Assembly (NCBI RefSeq): GCF_002959775.1
Contig: NZ_PPCX01000010.1
Span: 62,001 to 126,000, forward strand
Origin: Veillonella rogosae JCM 15642
GTDB lineage: Bacteria > Bacillota > Negativicutes > Veillonellales > Veillonellaceae
Reading direction: 5' to 3'
Length of the DNA: 64,000 nt
Part shown: in pieces, positions 27,685 to 37,877 of the stretch
Layout: each line of letters starts with the position of its first letter
How positions within the stretch are numbered: position 1 is the first letter of the stretch
Notes under the pieces: model-generated
What the model saw: only the letters and a program-made list of their open reading frames with translations
What the model was told of the DNA's origin: nothing
The model's database searches: none
Position numbers and translations under genes: made by a program

Positions 27685-28248
27685 TTAGATTTTACCTACA
27701 AGATCAAGACCTGGTTTTAAAGTGTCTTTACCTGGTTTCCAACGTGCAGGGCACACTTGGTCGCCATGTTTAGCTACGAATTGAGCAGCTTGTACTTTAC
27801 GAACCAATTCTTCAGCGGAACGACCGATACCCATATCATGGATTTCAGCTGTACGTACGAAGCCTTCTGGGTCTACTACGAAAGTACCACGGTAAGCCAT
27901 AGCAGATTCTTCTTGGAATACATCGAAGAAATCAGCTAATTCATGTTTTTTGTCAGCTAACATGTAGTACTCGATTTTATTGATAGTTGGAGAAGCATCG
28001 GACCATGCTTTGTGAACGAATTCGGAGTCACAAGATACAGAGTAAACTTCGCAACCCAATTCTTTCAACTCAGCATAGGAATTTTGTACGTCTTCCAATT
28101 CAGTAGGACACACAAATGTGAAATCTGCTGGATAGAATACGAATACAGACCATTTACCCAACACGTCTGCAGTGCTTACTTTTACCAATTCAGGTTTTTT
28201 GAAAGCATCAAGTGTAAATTCAGGAAGTTGTTTACCAATAATAGACAT
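27685..28248 (-). CDS. ahpC: Alkyl hydroperoxide reductase subunit C (2-Cys peroxiredoxin)
   Basis: A 187-residue cytoplasmic peroxiredoxin that reduces hydrogen peroxide and organic peroxides. The peroxidatic Cys47 is in DFTFVCPTE and the resolving Cys166 is in GDQVCPARWKPG, giving a typical 2-Cys enzyme. The ATG at 28248 follows GGAGGACATAAC; the frame is open 19 codons further upstream but without a start signal. No ahpF reductase is adjacent, so reduction must come from thioredoxin or a distant gene. A PerR-like site lies in the leader, which fits peroxide induction. Confidence 0.96.
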   Translation of the reverse strand: MSIIGKQLPEFTLDAFKKPELVKVSTADVLGKWSVFVFYPADFTFVCPTELEDVQNSYAELKELGCEVYSVSCDSEFVHKAWSDASPTINKIEYYMLADKKHELADFFDVFQEESAMAYRGTFVVDPEGFVRTAEIHDMGIGRSAEELVRKVQAAQFVAKHGDQVCPARWKPGKDTLKPGLDLVGKI

Positions 28249-28276
28249 GTTATGTCCTCCTTGTGTGAGTATCAAA

Positions 28277-28291
28277 TTGTAATGATTATAT
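28277..28291 (-). promoter_or_regulatory. Candidate PerR box upstream of ahpC
   Basis: TTGTAATgATTATAT on the plus strand matches the PerR/Fur-type 7-1-7 consensus TTATAATnATTATAA at 12 of 14 defined positions. It lies 28 bases before the ahpC start and about 40 bases after the predicted transcription start, where a bound repressor could block elongation. PerR control of ahpC is established in Firmicutes. Confidence 0.5.
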
Positions 28292-28337
28292 TTGTATTGG
28301 TGCACTTAACACCATCGGTATATCTATCTTTGTCTAT

Positions 28338-28366
28338 ATAATAACAAATATCATTCAATATTGCAA
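28338..28366 (-). promoter_or_regulatory. Candidate ahpC promoter
   Basis: On the minus strand TTGCAA (28366-28361), a 17-base spacer and TATTAT (28343-28338). The leader would be about 83 nt and would contain the PerR-like site. Confidence 0.45.
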
Positions 28367-28419
28367 GTGTTATTTTTAAATTTATCGATATATTTTTTCA
28401 ATATTTTTCGATGTAAATA

Positions 28420-28464
28420 AAAAAAGAAGAAAGATGCTCATTTCTGAGCATCTTTCTTCTTTTT
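28420..28464 (-). terminator. Terminator of the pyrG region
   Basis: A very long stem (AAAAGAAGAAAGATGCTCA with its exact complement, loop TTTC) flanked by A- and T-runs. The stop codon of the small gene 28438-28653 falls in its loop. Confidence 0.9.
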
Positions 28465-28653
28465 ACGTACTACAATAGATTTACTACTTATAGTAGAATG
28501 ATCAAAAGCGATTAAACCCGCTATATTAGCAAGCCCTCTCCGTGCTATGTGACCAGTTGTAGATTGTTCTTTTCCCGATTTACCATATACAAACTGCTCT
28601 AGTTTGAGTGCAGCTAATATAAATATATCTATAATAGATAAAAGAGATCCCAT
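28438..28653 (-). CDS. Small hypothetical protein after pyrG
   Basis: A 71-residue frame starting nine bases after the pyrG stop, with AGAGTAGAG before the ATG. The N-terminus is hydrophobic (SLLSIIDIFILAALKLEQFV) and could be a membrane helix; the C-terminus is basic (VVRKKKKDAQK). The last codons and stop lie inside the terminator hairpin, which is unusual and means that part of the C-terminus is dictated by the hairpin. I do not recognise it. It may be a genuine small membrane protein or a chance frame. Confidence 0.42.
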   Translation of the reverse strand: MGSLLSIIDIFILAALKLEQFVYGKSGKEQSTTGHIARRGLANIAGLIAFDHSTISSKSIVVRKKKKDAQK

Positions 28654-28662
28654 GGCTCTACT

Positions 28663-30285
<1,623 letters not shown>

Positions 30286-30288
30286 CTA

Positions 30289-32022
30289 TTACATTTTTTC
30301 CGGAGCGGAAATACCTAAAATACCCAAGCCTTGACGAAGTACGAGGGCAATCGCTGTGATTAATCCTAGACGAGCTTGTTGCAACGCTGGATCTACGCCA
30401 ATGATACGACCTTGACGATAGAAGGAGTGGAACATGCTTGCCAAATCGTATAAGTAACGAGCAATACGATGTGGTGCACGATGTTCAGCAGATTGAACTA
30501 CCTCTTCTGGATATTCAGCTAATTTCTTAATTAATTCTAATTCCATTTCGCTTGTAAGCGTTGTGAAATCAGTTTCACTATAATCGCCAAATGCGATGCC
30601 AGCTTCACGCACTTGGTTGTAAATGCTGTGAATACGAGCATGAGCATATTGGATATAATACACTGGATTATCATTGCTACGAGATTTCGCCAAGTTAATA
30701 TCGAAATCAAGTTGGCTATCTAAGGAACGCATCAAGAAGAAATAACGAGATGCATCTACGCCTACTTCATCAATCAACTCATCCAATGTAACGCTATCGC
30801 CACTACGTTTAGATAATTTAACGAGTTCTCCATCACGGAACAATGCTACCATTTGTAATAACAATATAGTTAATTGGTCTGGATCATAACCAAAAGCGGC
30901 CATAGCAGCTTTTACACGGCATACATAACCATGATGGTCAGCGCCCCAAATATCAATCATTTCTTTGAATCCACGATCATATTTGCTGCGGTGATATGCA
31001 ATATCTGCCGCCAAGTATGTAGGAACGCCATTATCACGAATAACAACGCGGTCTTTATCGTCACCATAATCAGTGGATTTCAACCACAAAGCGCCGTTTT
31101 TTTCGTATACTTTGCCAAGAACCTTCAACGCCTCTATAGAGTGATGAATTTCCTCAGTTTCGTGAACAGTACGCTCAGAGAACCAATTATCAAAAGTAAC
31201 GCGGAAGTTTCTCAATGTCTCCTCTAGGCAAGCTAGTTTTTCTTTAAGACCTTCCTCTTTAAACAAGGCAATACGATCTGCTTCGTTCATAGCATTCAAT
31301 TTATCAAAGCCTTCGCGTTCAGCAATAGCTTTTGCAGTCTCGATAATATCAGGACCACGGTAACCATTTTCAGGGAACACAAGAGCCCCTTCTGGAATAT
31401 CGAATTCCGGCATGGAACCATCTTCGTTGCGCTTAGGTGGGAACACTAATGTCGCACCTTGCAACTCTTGGAAACGGTACTCAATGGAGATAGCCATATT
31501 ATCGATTTGGTTACCCGCATCATTGATATAGTACTCAGACTGTACATTGTAACCTGCTGCACGCAACAAGTTTACAAGTGCACTACCATACGCAGCACCA
31601 CGACCATGACCTACATGCAACGGGCCTGTTGGGTTCGCACTTACGTACTCTACTTGAATCGTATCACGTGCACGCAATGGTTGAACACCATACTGATCGC
31701 CAGCATGTAAAATGGCTTTCAACGTATCGTACACCATATCAGATTTCAAGAAAAAGTTGATGAAACCTGCACCAGCAACCTCAGCACGTTCGAGCCAATC
31801 AAAATTCATATGGCTAATCAAAGCCTCTGCAATAGCACGAGGGTTTTGACGGGCTACACGAGCGGATTGCATAGCGATATTTGTAGAAAAATCACCGAAT
31901 TCTTTTTGAGGTGGCACTTCGAGAACGATTTCTGGATATTCCCCAGCTGGTAAACCACCGCTGTTAATCGTATCTTGTAATGCCTGTTCAATCCCCGATT
32001 TCAGGATTTCCTTCATTTCCAT
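30289..32022 (-). CDS. argS: Arginyl-tRNA synthetase
   Basis: A 577-residue class I aminoacyl-tRNA synthetase. The HIGH-type motif is in ANPTGPLHVGHGRGA, the KMSKS-like site is VKLSKRSGDSVTL, and the C-terminal DALR anticodon-binding domain is present (HYAHARIHSIYNQ onwards). The start overlaps the end of the DUF1934 gene by 35 bases; the ATG at 32016 is an equally good alternative with GGAGG upstream. The order DUF1934-argS is the same as ywiB-argS in Bacillus, so it is an old linkage. Confidence 0.96.
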   Translation of the reverse strand: MEMKEILKSGIEQALQDTINSGGLPAGEYPEIVLEVPPQKEFGDFSTNIAMQSARVARQNPRAIAEALISHMNFDWLERAEVAGAGFINFFLKSDMVYDTLKAILHAGDQYGVQPLRARDTIQVEYVSANPTGPLHVGHGRGAAYGSALVNLLRAAGYNVQSEYYINDAGNQIDNMAISIEYRFQELQGATLVFPPKRNEDGSMPEFDIPEGALVFPENGYRGPDIIETAKAIAEREGFDKLNAMNEADRIALFKEEGLKEKLACLEETLRNFRVTFDNWFSERTVHETEEIHHSIEALKVLGKVYEKNGALWLKSTDYGDDKDRVVIRDNGVPTYLAADIAYHRSKYDRGFKEMIDIWGADHHGYVCRVKAAMAAFGYDPDQLTILLLQMVALFRDGELVKLSKRSGDSVTLDELIDEVGVDASRYFFLMRSLDSQLDFDINLAKSRSNDNPVYYIQYAHARIHSIYNQVREAGIAFGDYSETDFTTLTSEMELELIKKLAEYPEEVVQSAEHRAPHRIARYLYDLASMFHSFYRQGRIIGVDPALQQARLGLITAIALVLRQGLGILGISAPEKM

Positions 32023-32446
32023 GCTCTATATCCTCCCGCACGTCTATATCTAACTGATTATAAAATTGCCATTCACCTTCGACGGAAATGTCATATCCTA
32101 AATGAACATGACCTACGCCTTCGTGAAAGTCTACTGTTAATTCATGAGTGTTCACGGCCATGTGTAAATCACCATACGGTGTTTCATACACGGATTCGCG
32201 CTCTTCACCACGGACGTATTGATGACGCATATTCACAGCCCCTGTTCGGAGCAATACAATTGAGTCATCATGGATTTTAATGGTCGTCTTTACCCCATCT
32301 AAACCAGTCACACTGGATTCTTCGTAACGCACATACTGGGCATTGCCCTTTTCATGTGATGTACCTGGGGAAATCAATTCCACTACGGTATCCTTGCCGT
32401 CCATATCTCGTTGTACACTCTTTACGGACACTAGAACCCGCTTCAT
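31988..32446 (-). CDS. DUF1934 (YwiB-like) protein
   Basis: A 152-residue cytoplasmic protein of the DUF1934 family, predicted beta-barrel of calycin type (KRVLVSVKSVQRDMDGKDTV; LDGVKTTIKIHDDSIVLLRTG; HLGYDISVEGEW). Function is unknown in all bacteria; it is consistently found upstream of argS. The ATG at 32446 follows GGAGG by six bases, so the upstream TTG is not used. Its 3' end overlaps argS by 35 bases, implying translational coupling. Confidence 0.85.
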   Translation of the reverse strand: MKRVLVSVKSVQRDMDGKDTVVELISPGTSHEKGNAQYVRYEESSVTGLDGVKTTIKIHDDSIVLLRTGAVNMRHQYVRGEERESVYETPYGDLHMAVNTHELTVDFHEGVGHVHLGYDISVEGEWQFYNQLDIDVREDIEHGNEGNPEIGD

Positions 32447-32497
32447 TTTCAACCTCCATGGTAGTAATCAATCATCATATTATACCATAATTAAGGA

Positions 32498-32791
32498 CTA
32501 TTTTGCACCCTTAATGAGCCTCAACTTCTTAGTCTTTGTCATCTGTTTAATGGCATATTCCCTACGTTGAGCCTCATGTTTATGGTGAAAGCTTTCAGCA
32601 TACACCAAGGTCACAGGACGTCGCCCTCTCGTATACTTAGCACCGCCTGGAATAAGCCCATTATGAGCCTCTATACGGCGCTCAAGATCTGTAGTCCATC
32701 CACAGTACAAGGAATCATCAGAACAACGCACTAAATACACATAGTGTCGTTCTTCAGACTTATCCTCCTTATTTGCCATTTTTCGCATCAT
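32498..32791 (-). CDS. GIY-YIG domain protein (UPF0213/YhbQ-like)
   Basis: A protein of up to 97 residues with one GIY-YIG nuclease fold: YVYLVRCSDDSLYCGWT, followed by the conserved Arg in TDLERRIEAHN and the Lys-Tyr-Thr-rich segment GGAKYTRGRRPV. The family is widespread and its physiological role is unsettled. The start is unclear: the ATG at 32791 and the ATG at 32779 both lie inside the 3' end of the cyclophilin gene and neither has a good ribosome site. It overlaps the upstream gene by up to 23 bases and is probably expressed by coupling. Confidence 0.85.
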   Translation of the reverse strand: MMRKMANKEDKSEERHYVYLVRCSDDSLYCGWTTDLERRIEAHNGLIPGGAKYTRGRRPVTLVYAESFHHKHEAQRREYAIKQMTKTKKLRLIKGAK

Positions 32792-33410
32792 CAGTAATTG
32801 GTTCCAATGTAATGGTATTAATGATTACTGGTTCTACAGGCTTATCGTTGCGGCCAGTTTTTACTTTGCCGATTTTTTCAACTACATCCATACCTTGTAC
32901 TACAGTGCCAAAGATAGTGTGTTTATTATCTAGCCAATCTGTAGGACCTAAGGTAATGAAGAATTGGGAACCACCAGTGTTCGGACCACGGTTAGCCATG
33001 GCAAGAACGCCCATTTTGTTGAAATGCAAGTCATTAGAGAATTCATCAGGAATTGTATAGCCTGGACCGCCAGCACCTGTGCCATCTGGATCCCCGCCTT
33101 GAATCATAAATCCTTCGATAACGCGGTGGAATGTAACACCGTTATAGAAGCCTTTTTTTACTAGATAATCAAAATTCTTAACCGTAATCGGTGCTTTAGA
33201 ACCTAATAAACGAACTTTGAATTGACCATAATTTGTATCAAAAATAGCGTATTCATCAGCAATTGGCGCGTTAGAGAAGTTAGGCATAGCTACCGTTTCT
33301 GCTTTCACAGTATTCCCTTGTGGTTGTTCCCCACTTTTTGTACCACATGCCGCTGTACCAAGCATTGTAATCCCTAACAGTGCGCATAAAGCCAAGCGTT
33401 TCCAGTTCAT
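32769..33410 (-). CDS. Cyclophilin-type peptidyl-prolyl isomerase lipoprotein
   Basis: A 213-residue exported lipoprotein. The signal is MNWKRLALCALLGITMLGTA with lipobox TAAC, then a linker to about residue 50. The cyclophilin domain shows GVTFHRVIEGFMIQGGDP, GSQFFITLG and DNKHTIFGTVVQGM, all catalytic motifs intact. It would speed proline isomerisation in exported proteins outside the cytoplasmic membrane. The adjacent GIY-YIG gene overlaps its stop. The upstream gene group ends with a terminator at 33465-33497. Confidence 0.93.
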   Translation of the reverse strand: MNWKRLALCALLGITMLGTAACGTKSGEQPQGNTVKAETVAMPNFSNAPIADEYAIFDTNYGQFKVRLLGSKAPITVKNFDYLVKKGFYNGVTFHRVIEGFMIQGGDPDGTGAGGPGYTIPDEFSNDLHFNKMGVLAMANRGPNTGGSQFFITLGPTDWLDNKHTIFGTVVQGMDVVEKIGKVKTGRNDKPVEPVIINTITLEPITDDAKNGK

Positions 33411-33464
33411 AGTTCCCCCAAAAGATATATCATCTATACTAACATGTATGTAAAATTCACATAG

Positions 33465-33497
33465 AAAAGCCGCTCAACCCGTGAGCGGCTCTTTTTT
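33465..33497 (-). terminator. Terminator between the lipoprotein gene and the cyclophilin gene
   Basis: The stem AGCCGCTCA/TGAGCGGCT with loop ACCCG is flanked by A- and T-runs. It lies 163 bases past the stop at 33660 and 55 bases before the cyclophilin start. Confidence 0.82.
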
Positions 33498-33659
33498 AGT
33501 ATATCATATTACACTCGTATTGAAAGCCAAAATATTCTAAAAAATCATTAAATTTTACTAGAATATTTTGACCTATACAATATCTCTACCATATAGATTA
33601 ATAACAAACTTAGTTAATAGGGCATTTCAATACATAGCGAAGCAACATACATTCAATAT

Positions 33660-34373
33660 TTATTTAATAAGATTTTTGCGGTCTTTACTACCTTTAGGTT
33701 TTACCTTTAACTTGATAGCCTTGCCAGTTTCATCATAAGTAGCTTCAATGATTTTGTCGCTTTCCAAGCCGCCGCCCTCAGAGTCAATTTGATTTACAAA
33801 GTAGAGGAATTTTTGACTTTTCGGCCCCCAACCCATACCGGCTTTTGTAATGAAACCTGTATAAGTATCTTTCAACTCAGGATTGGATTGACCTTCTTTT
33901 TTGAAGCTTTCAATAACAGTTGCCATCATATCTGGATTTAGATTGTCGATGGAGTAGAATGTTTGCGCAATATCGTTCTTGCCGGGACCAACTACGTCAA
34001 CAGGCGCGCCATCAGACCAAGTTTGCTTTTCAAAATCATATTGGTAACGTAACAACTCAGTGGTCCCTGGTTTTACTACGTCAATCTTAAAGGTCTTTTG
34101 ATCAAAAGTCATGTCCCCAGAGACTTGAATTGGGGCAGTTTTTAATTCGCCTCGTTCTTTCAACTTATTAATTGCAGTTTTCCAAGTATCTGCTTTAGAT
34201 ATTTTATCTGTAAGAGCTACATTATTGGAACGATCCTGTGCCAACGCCTCTTGCTGCGCCTTTTCAAATCTAGCTTGTTTATCCTCTTTAGACTCACCAC
34301 AGCCAGCTACAACGAATAAACTCATTGATAATACACCGGCCATCAAGCAACGAGCCCACAATTTCTTATTCAT
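33660..34373 (-). CDS. Lipoprotein of unknown function
   Basis: A 237-residue lipoprotein: signal MNKKLWARCLMAGVLSMSLF and lipobox VAGC followed by a charged linker (ESKEDKQARFEKAQQEALAQ). The mature part is predicted mixed alpha/beta and contains SGDMTFDQKTFKIDV and YQYDFEKQTW, reminiscent of small secreted binding modules, but no family was recognised. The ATG at 34373 follows AAGGAG; the upstream ATG at 34409 lacks one. It stands between other lipoprotein genes on the same strand, with its own terminator. Confidence 0.75.
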   Translation of the reverse strand: MNKKLWARCLMAGVLSMSLFVVAGCGESKEDKQARFEKAQQEALAQDRSNNVALTDKISKADTWKTAINKLKERGELKTAPIQVSGDMTFDQKTFKIDVVKPGTTELLRYQYDFEKQTWSDGAPVDVVGPGKNDIAQTFYSIDNLNPDMMATVIESFKKEGQSNPELKDTYTGFITKAGMGWGPKSQKFLYFVNQIDSEGGGLESDKIIEATYDETGKAIKLKVKPKGSKDRKNLIK

Positions 34374-34451
34374 AATTATCTCCTTAACACACAAAAAGAT
34401 TGTACTCATAACATATAAATAGATAATAAATAAACTACTTATTTAAACAGT

Positions 34452-35084
34452 TTATTCCCCTAAATACTCTTTATATAACTTAGGATACGCTTCCTTAAAT
34501 TCCTTTGGTCGATAAATTTTTCCGAATACCAATGCATCGGGATTCCCCTTCTCGTTAGGATCTCGTTCATTGACATAAACTACTTCTTCAAAAGGCTCAT
34601 CAAGACCATAACGGAATGGATATTTCCCTCGACGAGCGATATAGATATCAGAACGCGTCGTCATAGGACCTACATATACATCATTCCCAATAGATGTGGT
34701 TACTTCACCATGTTGAACATTACCAACCTTGCCTTCCCCATATTGAACATACCAAATAGCATATGTCGTTTCCGTGGGATTCAAAATGGACTTCATATCA
34801 TATTGAGAAACCGTAAAGGTTTTTGTTTCACCTTTCGGTGTAACCAATGTATGAGAGCCCTCTTTCAAGTCGATTTCCTTCACACTATGGGCATCCACAG
34901 TATAACTTGTGCCATCCAATGTGAAAGTAACACTAGCATCGGTAGGATTATCTACATAGGTAGTGCCTTTATAAATAATTTCATCTAACACGGATTTAAA
35001 AGCTTGATATCTACCGCAACCGGTAATAAGCAACAAAGACATTAATAACGTAAAAATGCCAAACAATTTCACGAACCGTTTCAT
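34452..35084 (-). CDS. Lipoprotein of unknown function
   Basis: A 210-residue lipoprotein with signal MKRFVKLFGIFTLLMSLLLI and lipobox TGC at residues 21-23. The mature N-terminal half contains a beta-sandwich-like segment (ASVTFTLDGTSYTVDAHSVK; EIDLKEGSHTLVTPKG) of the kind that carries a Gly-Thr-X-Tyr hairpin; the C-terminal half has many aromatic and charged residues (RRGKYPFRYGLDEPFEEVV). No family was recognised. The ATG follows GAGGAG. It belongs to the run of lipoprotein genes at 32.8-37.7 kb. Confidence 0.75.
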   Translation of the reverse strand: MKRFVKLFGIFTLLMSLLLITGCGRYQAFKSVLDEIIYKGTTYVDNPTDASVTFTLDGTSYTVDAHSVKEIDLKEGSHTLVTPKGETKTFTVSQYDMKSILNPTETTYAIWYVQYGEGKVGNVQHGEVTTSIGNDVYVGPMTTRSDIYIARRGKYPFRYGLDEPFEEVVYVNERDPNEKGNPDALVFGKIYRPKEFKEAYPKLYKEYLGE

Positions 35085-35176
35085 TGGCTCTCCTCATATA
35101 CAAATTAGTTTTTACTTTACAAATCATAATTATGGAGAAGTATGTACTGCCATTAAGCCGTATACTTCATACTATA

Positions 35177-35209
35177 AAGAGAGTCTCTCGTAAAACGAGA
35201 GGCTCTCTT
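35177..35209 (-). terminator. Terminator of the first DUF3829 gene
   Basis: AAGAGAG-t-CTCTCG pairs with CGAGAG-g-CTCTCTT around the loop TAAAA, 13 bases past the stop at 35222. Confidence 0.85.
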
Positions 35210-35221
35210 ATAAAAGCGATA

Positions 35222-36157
35222 TTATTTTTTCTTTTCGTCGAAGGAATCTGGTTTAATGCGGTTGTACACATCAATGTAGTGGTTAAAGCTTTGAACCATA
35301 CGATTTAGATTGCGATCTTGATATTTATCGTTAGGATCAGCCATAACTTGACGAATAGCACCAACAGTATCATTGAAGTTACGAACTAAAGATTCTTTAT
35401 AGGAGTCTTTTGTGTCTATACCATTAAGCAACGCTTGAATTTCGCCAATTTCTTTTTCTACACCAGCTTTATCAGGATTGCTTTGTGTCGCTTCTACTTT
35501 ATCAACTAAATCTGTTAAACGAAGAGTCGCTTCCATTGCTGCAGCATAGTTTTTGTAGCCATCTTTTTTCATTTTTTCAAGATTCTTTTTAGTTTGCTCT
35601 TTATTTGCTGCTTTTACTGCATCGCCTAATTTACCATAAGCAGCATTAAATTTTTCTACAGCTGCTACGTATTTAGCTGCTAGCTCATTACCCTTAGCCT
35701 TGCCATCGTTTAAATATGCCTTGGAGTCACTATAAGACGCAAGTTCTTTAGAAATTGGCACTAATTCATCTAATGCAGCTAATACATTATCGCGCTCGGT
35801 ATCAACTTCTTTGTATGTATTGCCTATTTCTTTACTTTTCTTCAAACCATTTTGTAGGCTATCATATTTAGGTTGTGTGTTAATAGCATGCTCATCGAAA
35901 CCAGCTTTCAATTTAGCAAGATTTTCAGCATGTTGTTGGCCCCAAGTTGTGTTGTTACCGTTAAACTTATTTGTAGCATCAATAATTTCATTAAAAGCTT
36001 TAGATACTTTTTCATCAGACTTAGTATCTGTAGCAGAAGATACTGCAGAAGATACAGTGTCAGCTGCCTTTTCACTACCGCAACCAGAAACGAATAAACC
36101 TGCTGTTAAAGCACCTACACACAATAAGGTGGAAATTAACTTACGTTTAGAGCTCAT
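35222..36157 (-). CDS. DUF3829 (YiiG-like) lipoprotein, paralogue 1
   Basis: A 311-residue lipoprotein with lipobox SGC after LLCVGALTAGLFV. The mature part is all-helical and matches the DUF3829 pattern: NEIIDATNKFN, YKEVDTERDNVLAALDELVP, DSKAYLNDGKAKGNELAAKY and a C-terminal NRMVQSFNHYIDVYNRIKPD. It resembles the gene at 36835-37740 over its full length. Function is unknown; the family is found mainly in diderm bacteria. The ATG at 36157 follows AGGAG. The two paralogues are separated by a small plus-strand membrane-protein gene, so they are not a simple tandem pair. Confidence 0.85.
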   Translation of the reverse strand: MSSKRKLISTLLCVGALTAGLFVSGCGSEKAADTVSSAVSSATDTKSDEKVSKAFNEIIDATNKFNGNNTTWGQQHAENLAKLKAGFDEHAINTQPKYDSLQNGLKKSKEIGNTYKEVDTERDNVLAALDELVPISKELASYSDSKAYLNDGKAKGNELAAKYVAAVEKFNAAYGKLGDAVKAANKEQTKKNLEKMKKDGYKNYAAAMEATLRLTDLVDKVEATQSNPDKAGVEKEIGEIQALLNGIDTKDSYKESLVRNFNDTVGAIRQVMADPNDKYQDRNLNRMVQSFNHYIDVYNRIKPDSFDEKKK

Positions 36158-36458
36158 AATCATTCTCCTATACAAACATAACAGTATAATTATCTTTTAT
36201 TATACCAACTTATAAAACGATTTCCCATGAATTAAGGGTGAATTTCATTATGCCTCCATGCAAAAAATGCAAATAAACATATTTTTAATATGATAATATT
36301 CCAATTTTGCAAATTATAGCCAATATACTTGACTGCAACTCTCAAAACAATGTATATAATTCGTTATGTACTTATTTTTATGCGGCCATATATGAGAGAG
36401 AATACTTTATTACTGATAATCATTATGCTGCTATAGTTATTGTTAAAGGAGAGAAACT
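36158..36458. other. Divergent intergenic region
   Basis: About 300 AT-rich bases between a DUF3829 gene and the small membrane-protein gene. A plus-strand promoter candidate is TTGACT (36329-36334) with TATATA (36353-36358, 18-base spacer) or TATAAT (36355-36360, 20-base spacer). Nothing else was supported. Confidence 0.4.
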
Positions 36459-36764
36459 ATGGACGATATTTTATCACTCTTGACCTTTATTTTCTTCTAC
36501 ACCATTTTTAGTTGTATTTTTACGTTCTTCTTAATCTTAATGGTTCGTGCCATTATGCGTCGTTCTCTACGTCGTGAACAAACTACAGAAAAGGTACTAC
36601 GTAATACATTTAATGCAGTAAAAACAATGTATTTTGTTATTTTCCTACTCTTTAGTGGCATTCCTGGCGCTATTATGTACTGGTTGAAATTCCGTACGCC
36701 TATGATGGAAGAAGTTCGCCAAAACATGATCCAACGCGGTTACGATGTAAGCGATTTAAAATAG
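36459..36764 (+). CDS. Small membrane protein of unknown function
   Basis: A 101-residue protein with two predicted membrane helices, residues 5-32 (LSLLTFIFFYTIFSCIFTFF) and about 58-75 (YFVIFLLFSGIPGAIMYWL), joined by a basic cytoplasmic loop (RRSLRREQTTEKVLR). The ATG follows AAGGAGAG. No family was recognised. It is the only plus-strand gene in the lipoprotein region, with its own promoter candidate and terminator, so it is a single-gene unit inserted between two paralogous DUF3829 genes. Confidence 0.72.
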   Translation: MDDILSLLTFIFFYTIFSCIFTFFLILMVRAIMRRSLRREQTTEKVLRNTFNAVKTMYFVIFLLFSGIPGAIMYWLKFRTPMMEEVRQNMIQRGYDVSDLK

Positions 36765-36776
36765 AATTAACAAAAA

Positions 36777-36808
36777 AACAGAGCTCCCAAAGGAACTCTG
36801 TTTTTTTA
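36777..36808. terminator. Bidirectional terminator
   Basis: AACAGAG pairs with CTCTGTT, with an inner CC/GG pair, flanked by seven A and seven T residues. It lies between the convergent genes ending at 36764 and 36835 and can serve both. Confidence 0.85.
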
Positions 36809-36834
36809 CCCTTACGCACTCGTTAGCTATTTGA

Positions 36835-37740
36835 TTATTTAGCGTCGAATTGGTCTGGAGTTGTGCTGTTATATGTATCAATATAACCATTGAAACCTTC
36901 AATCATGTTGTTAAGGTTGTTGTCGCTTGGATCAGCTAGCACTTGACGTACTTCACCAACAACGGAGTTATAACGATCAGCAAGCACTTGACCACGGTCG
37001 TTGTTTATGCTCTTAAGCAATGCTTCGATTTCGGAAAGCTCTTTTTCAACAGCTGCTTTATCAGCATTTTGAGGAGCTTTTTCCAATTTATCCACAAGCT
37101 CAGTTAAGCGAAGCGTAGATTCCATTGCTGCTGCATAACCTTTTTTACCGTCTTTTTTCAATTTTTCGATTTGTTTTTTGCTTTGTTCCGCATTAACTTT
37201 ATTTAGAGTTTCGTTGAACTTCGCATAAGCAGCATCGAATTTTTCTACTGCTGCTACGTATTTAGCAGCAAGTTCTTTACCTTTAGCGCCCCCATCGTTC
37301 ATGTAAGCTTTAGAGTCATCATAAGCAGTCAAATCTTTATATACCGGCACTAATTCATTAAGAATGTTCAATACATTGTCGCGCTCTGCATCAACTTCTT
37401 TAAATGTAGAACCTTCTTTTTTAGCTTTTTCTAAATCTGCTTGTAGTCTGTCAAAGTGAGGTTGGTTAGTAATAGCACCTTCTGCGAAGCCACCTTTTAA
37501 TTTAGCCAAACCTTCTGCTTGGAATTGAGCAAATGAAACATTGTCACTGTTGAAGCGGTTAGTTGCATCGATAAGTGTATTAAGCTTTGCAGCAGCTTTT
37601 TCATCGCCACCATCAACTACGGAGGATACTACAGAACCAATGCCGCCCGCTTTATCGCTACCGCAACCAGATACAAATAAGCCTGCAGTCAAAGCGGCTA
37701 CACAAAGTACAGTGGAAAATAATCTACGTTTGTTGTTCAT
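36835..37740 (-). CDS. DUF3829 (YiiG-like) lipoprotein, paralogue 2
   Basis: A 301-residue lipoprotein with lipobox SGC after LCVAALTAGLFV. The mature all-helical part shares DATNRFNSDN, FKEVDAERDNVLNILNELVP, DDSKAYMNDGGAKGKELAAK and YAAAMESTLRLTELVDKLEK with paralogue 1, at an identity that looks above 50 percent. The ATG follows AGGAGAG. It is likely to be a single-gene unit. The shared signal and body show a duplication, followed by divergence mainly in the linkers. Confidence 0.86.
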   Translation of the reverse strand: MNNKRRLFSTVLCVAALTAGLFVSGCGSDKAGGIGSVVSSVVDGGDEKAAAKLNTLIDATNRFNSDNVSFAQFQAEGLAKLKGGFAEGAITNQPHFDRLQADLEKAKKEGSTFKEVDAERDNVLNILNELVPVYKDLTAYDDSKAYMNDGGAKGKELAAKYVAAVEKFDAAYAKFNETLNKVNAEQSKKQIEKLKKDGKKGYAAAMESTLRLTELVDKLEKAPQNADKAAVEKELSEIEALLKSINNDRGQVLADRYNSVVGEVRQVLADPSDNNLNNMIEGFNGYIDTYNSTTPDQFDAK

Positions 37741-37877
37741 GACTTCTCTCTCCTATTTACACACGAGTATAGAACTAAATGCATTATACTAATTATGCTA
37801 CACTAATTTCGTAGCTACAGCTACTTTAATTAAACATTTATGTAAATCTCACTTTAATTAAGGGAATTAACTATACA

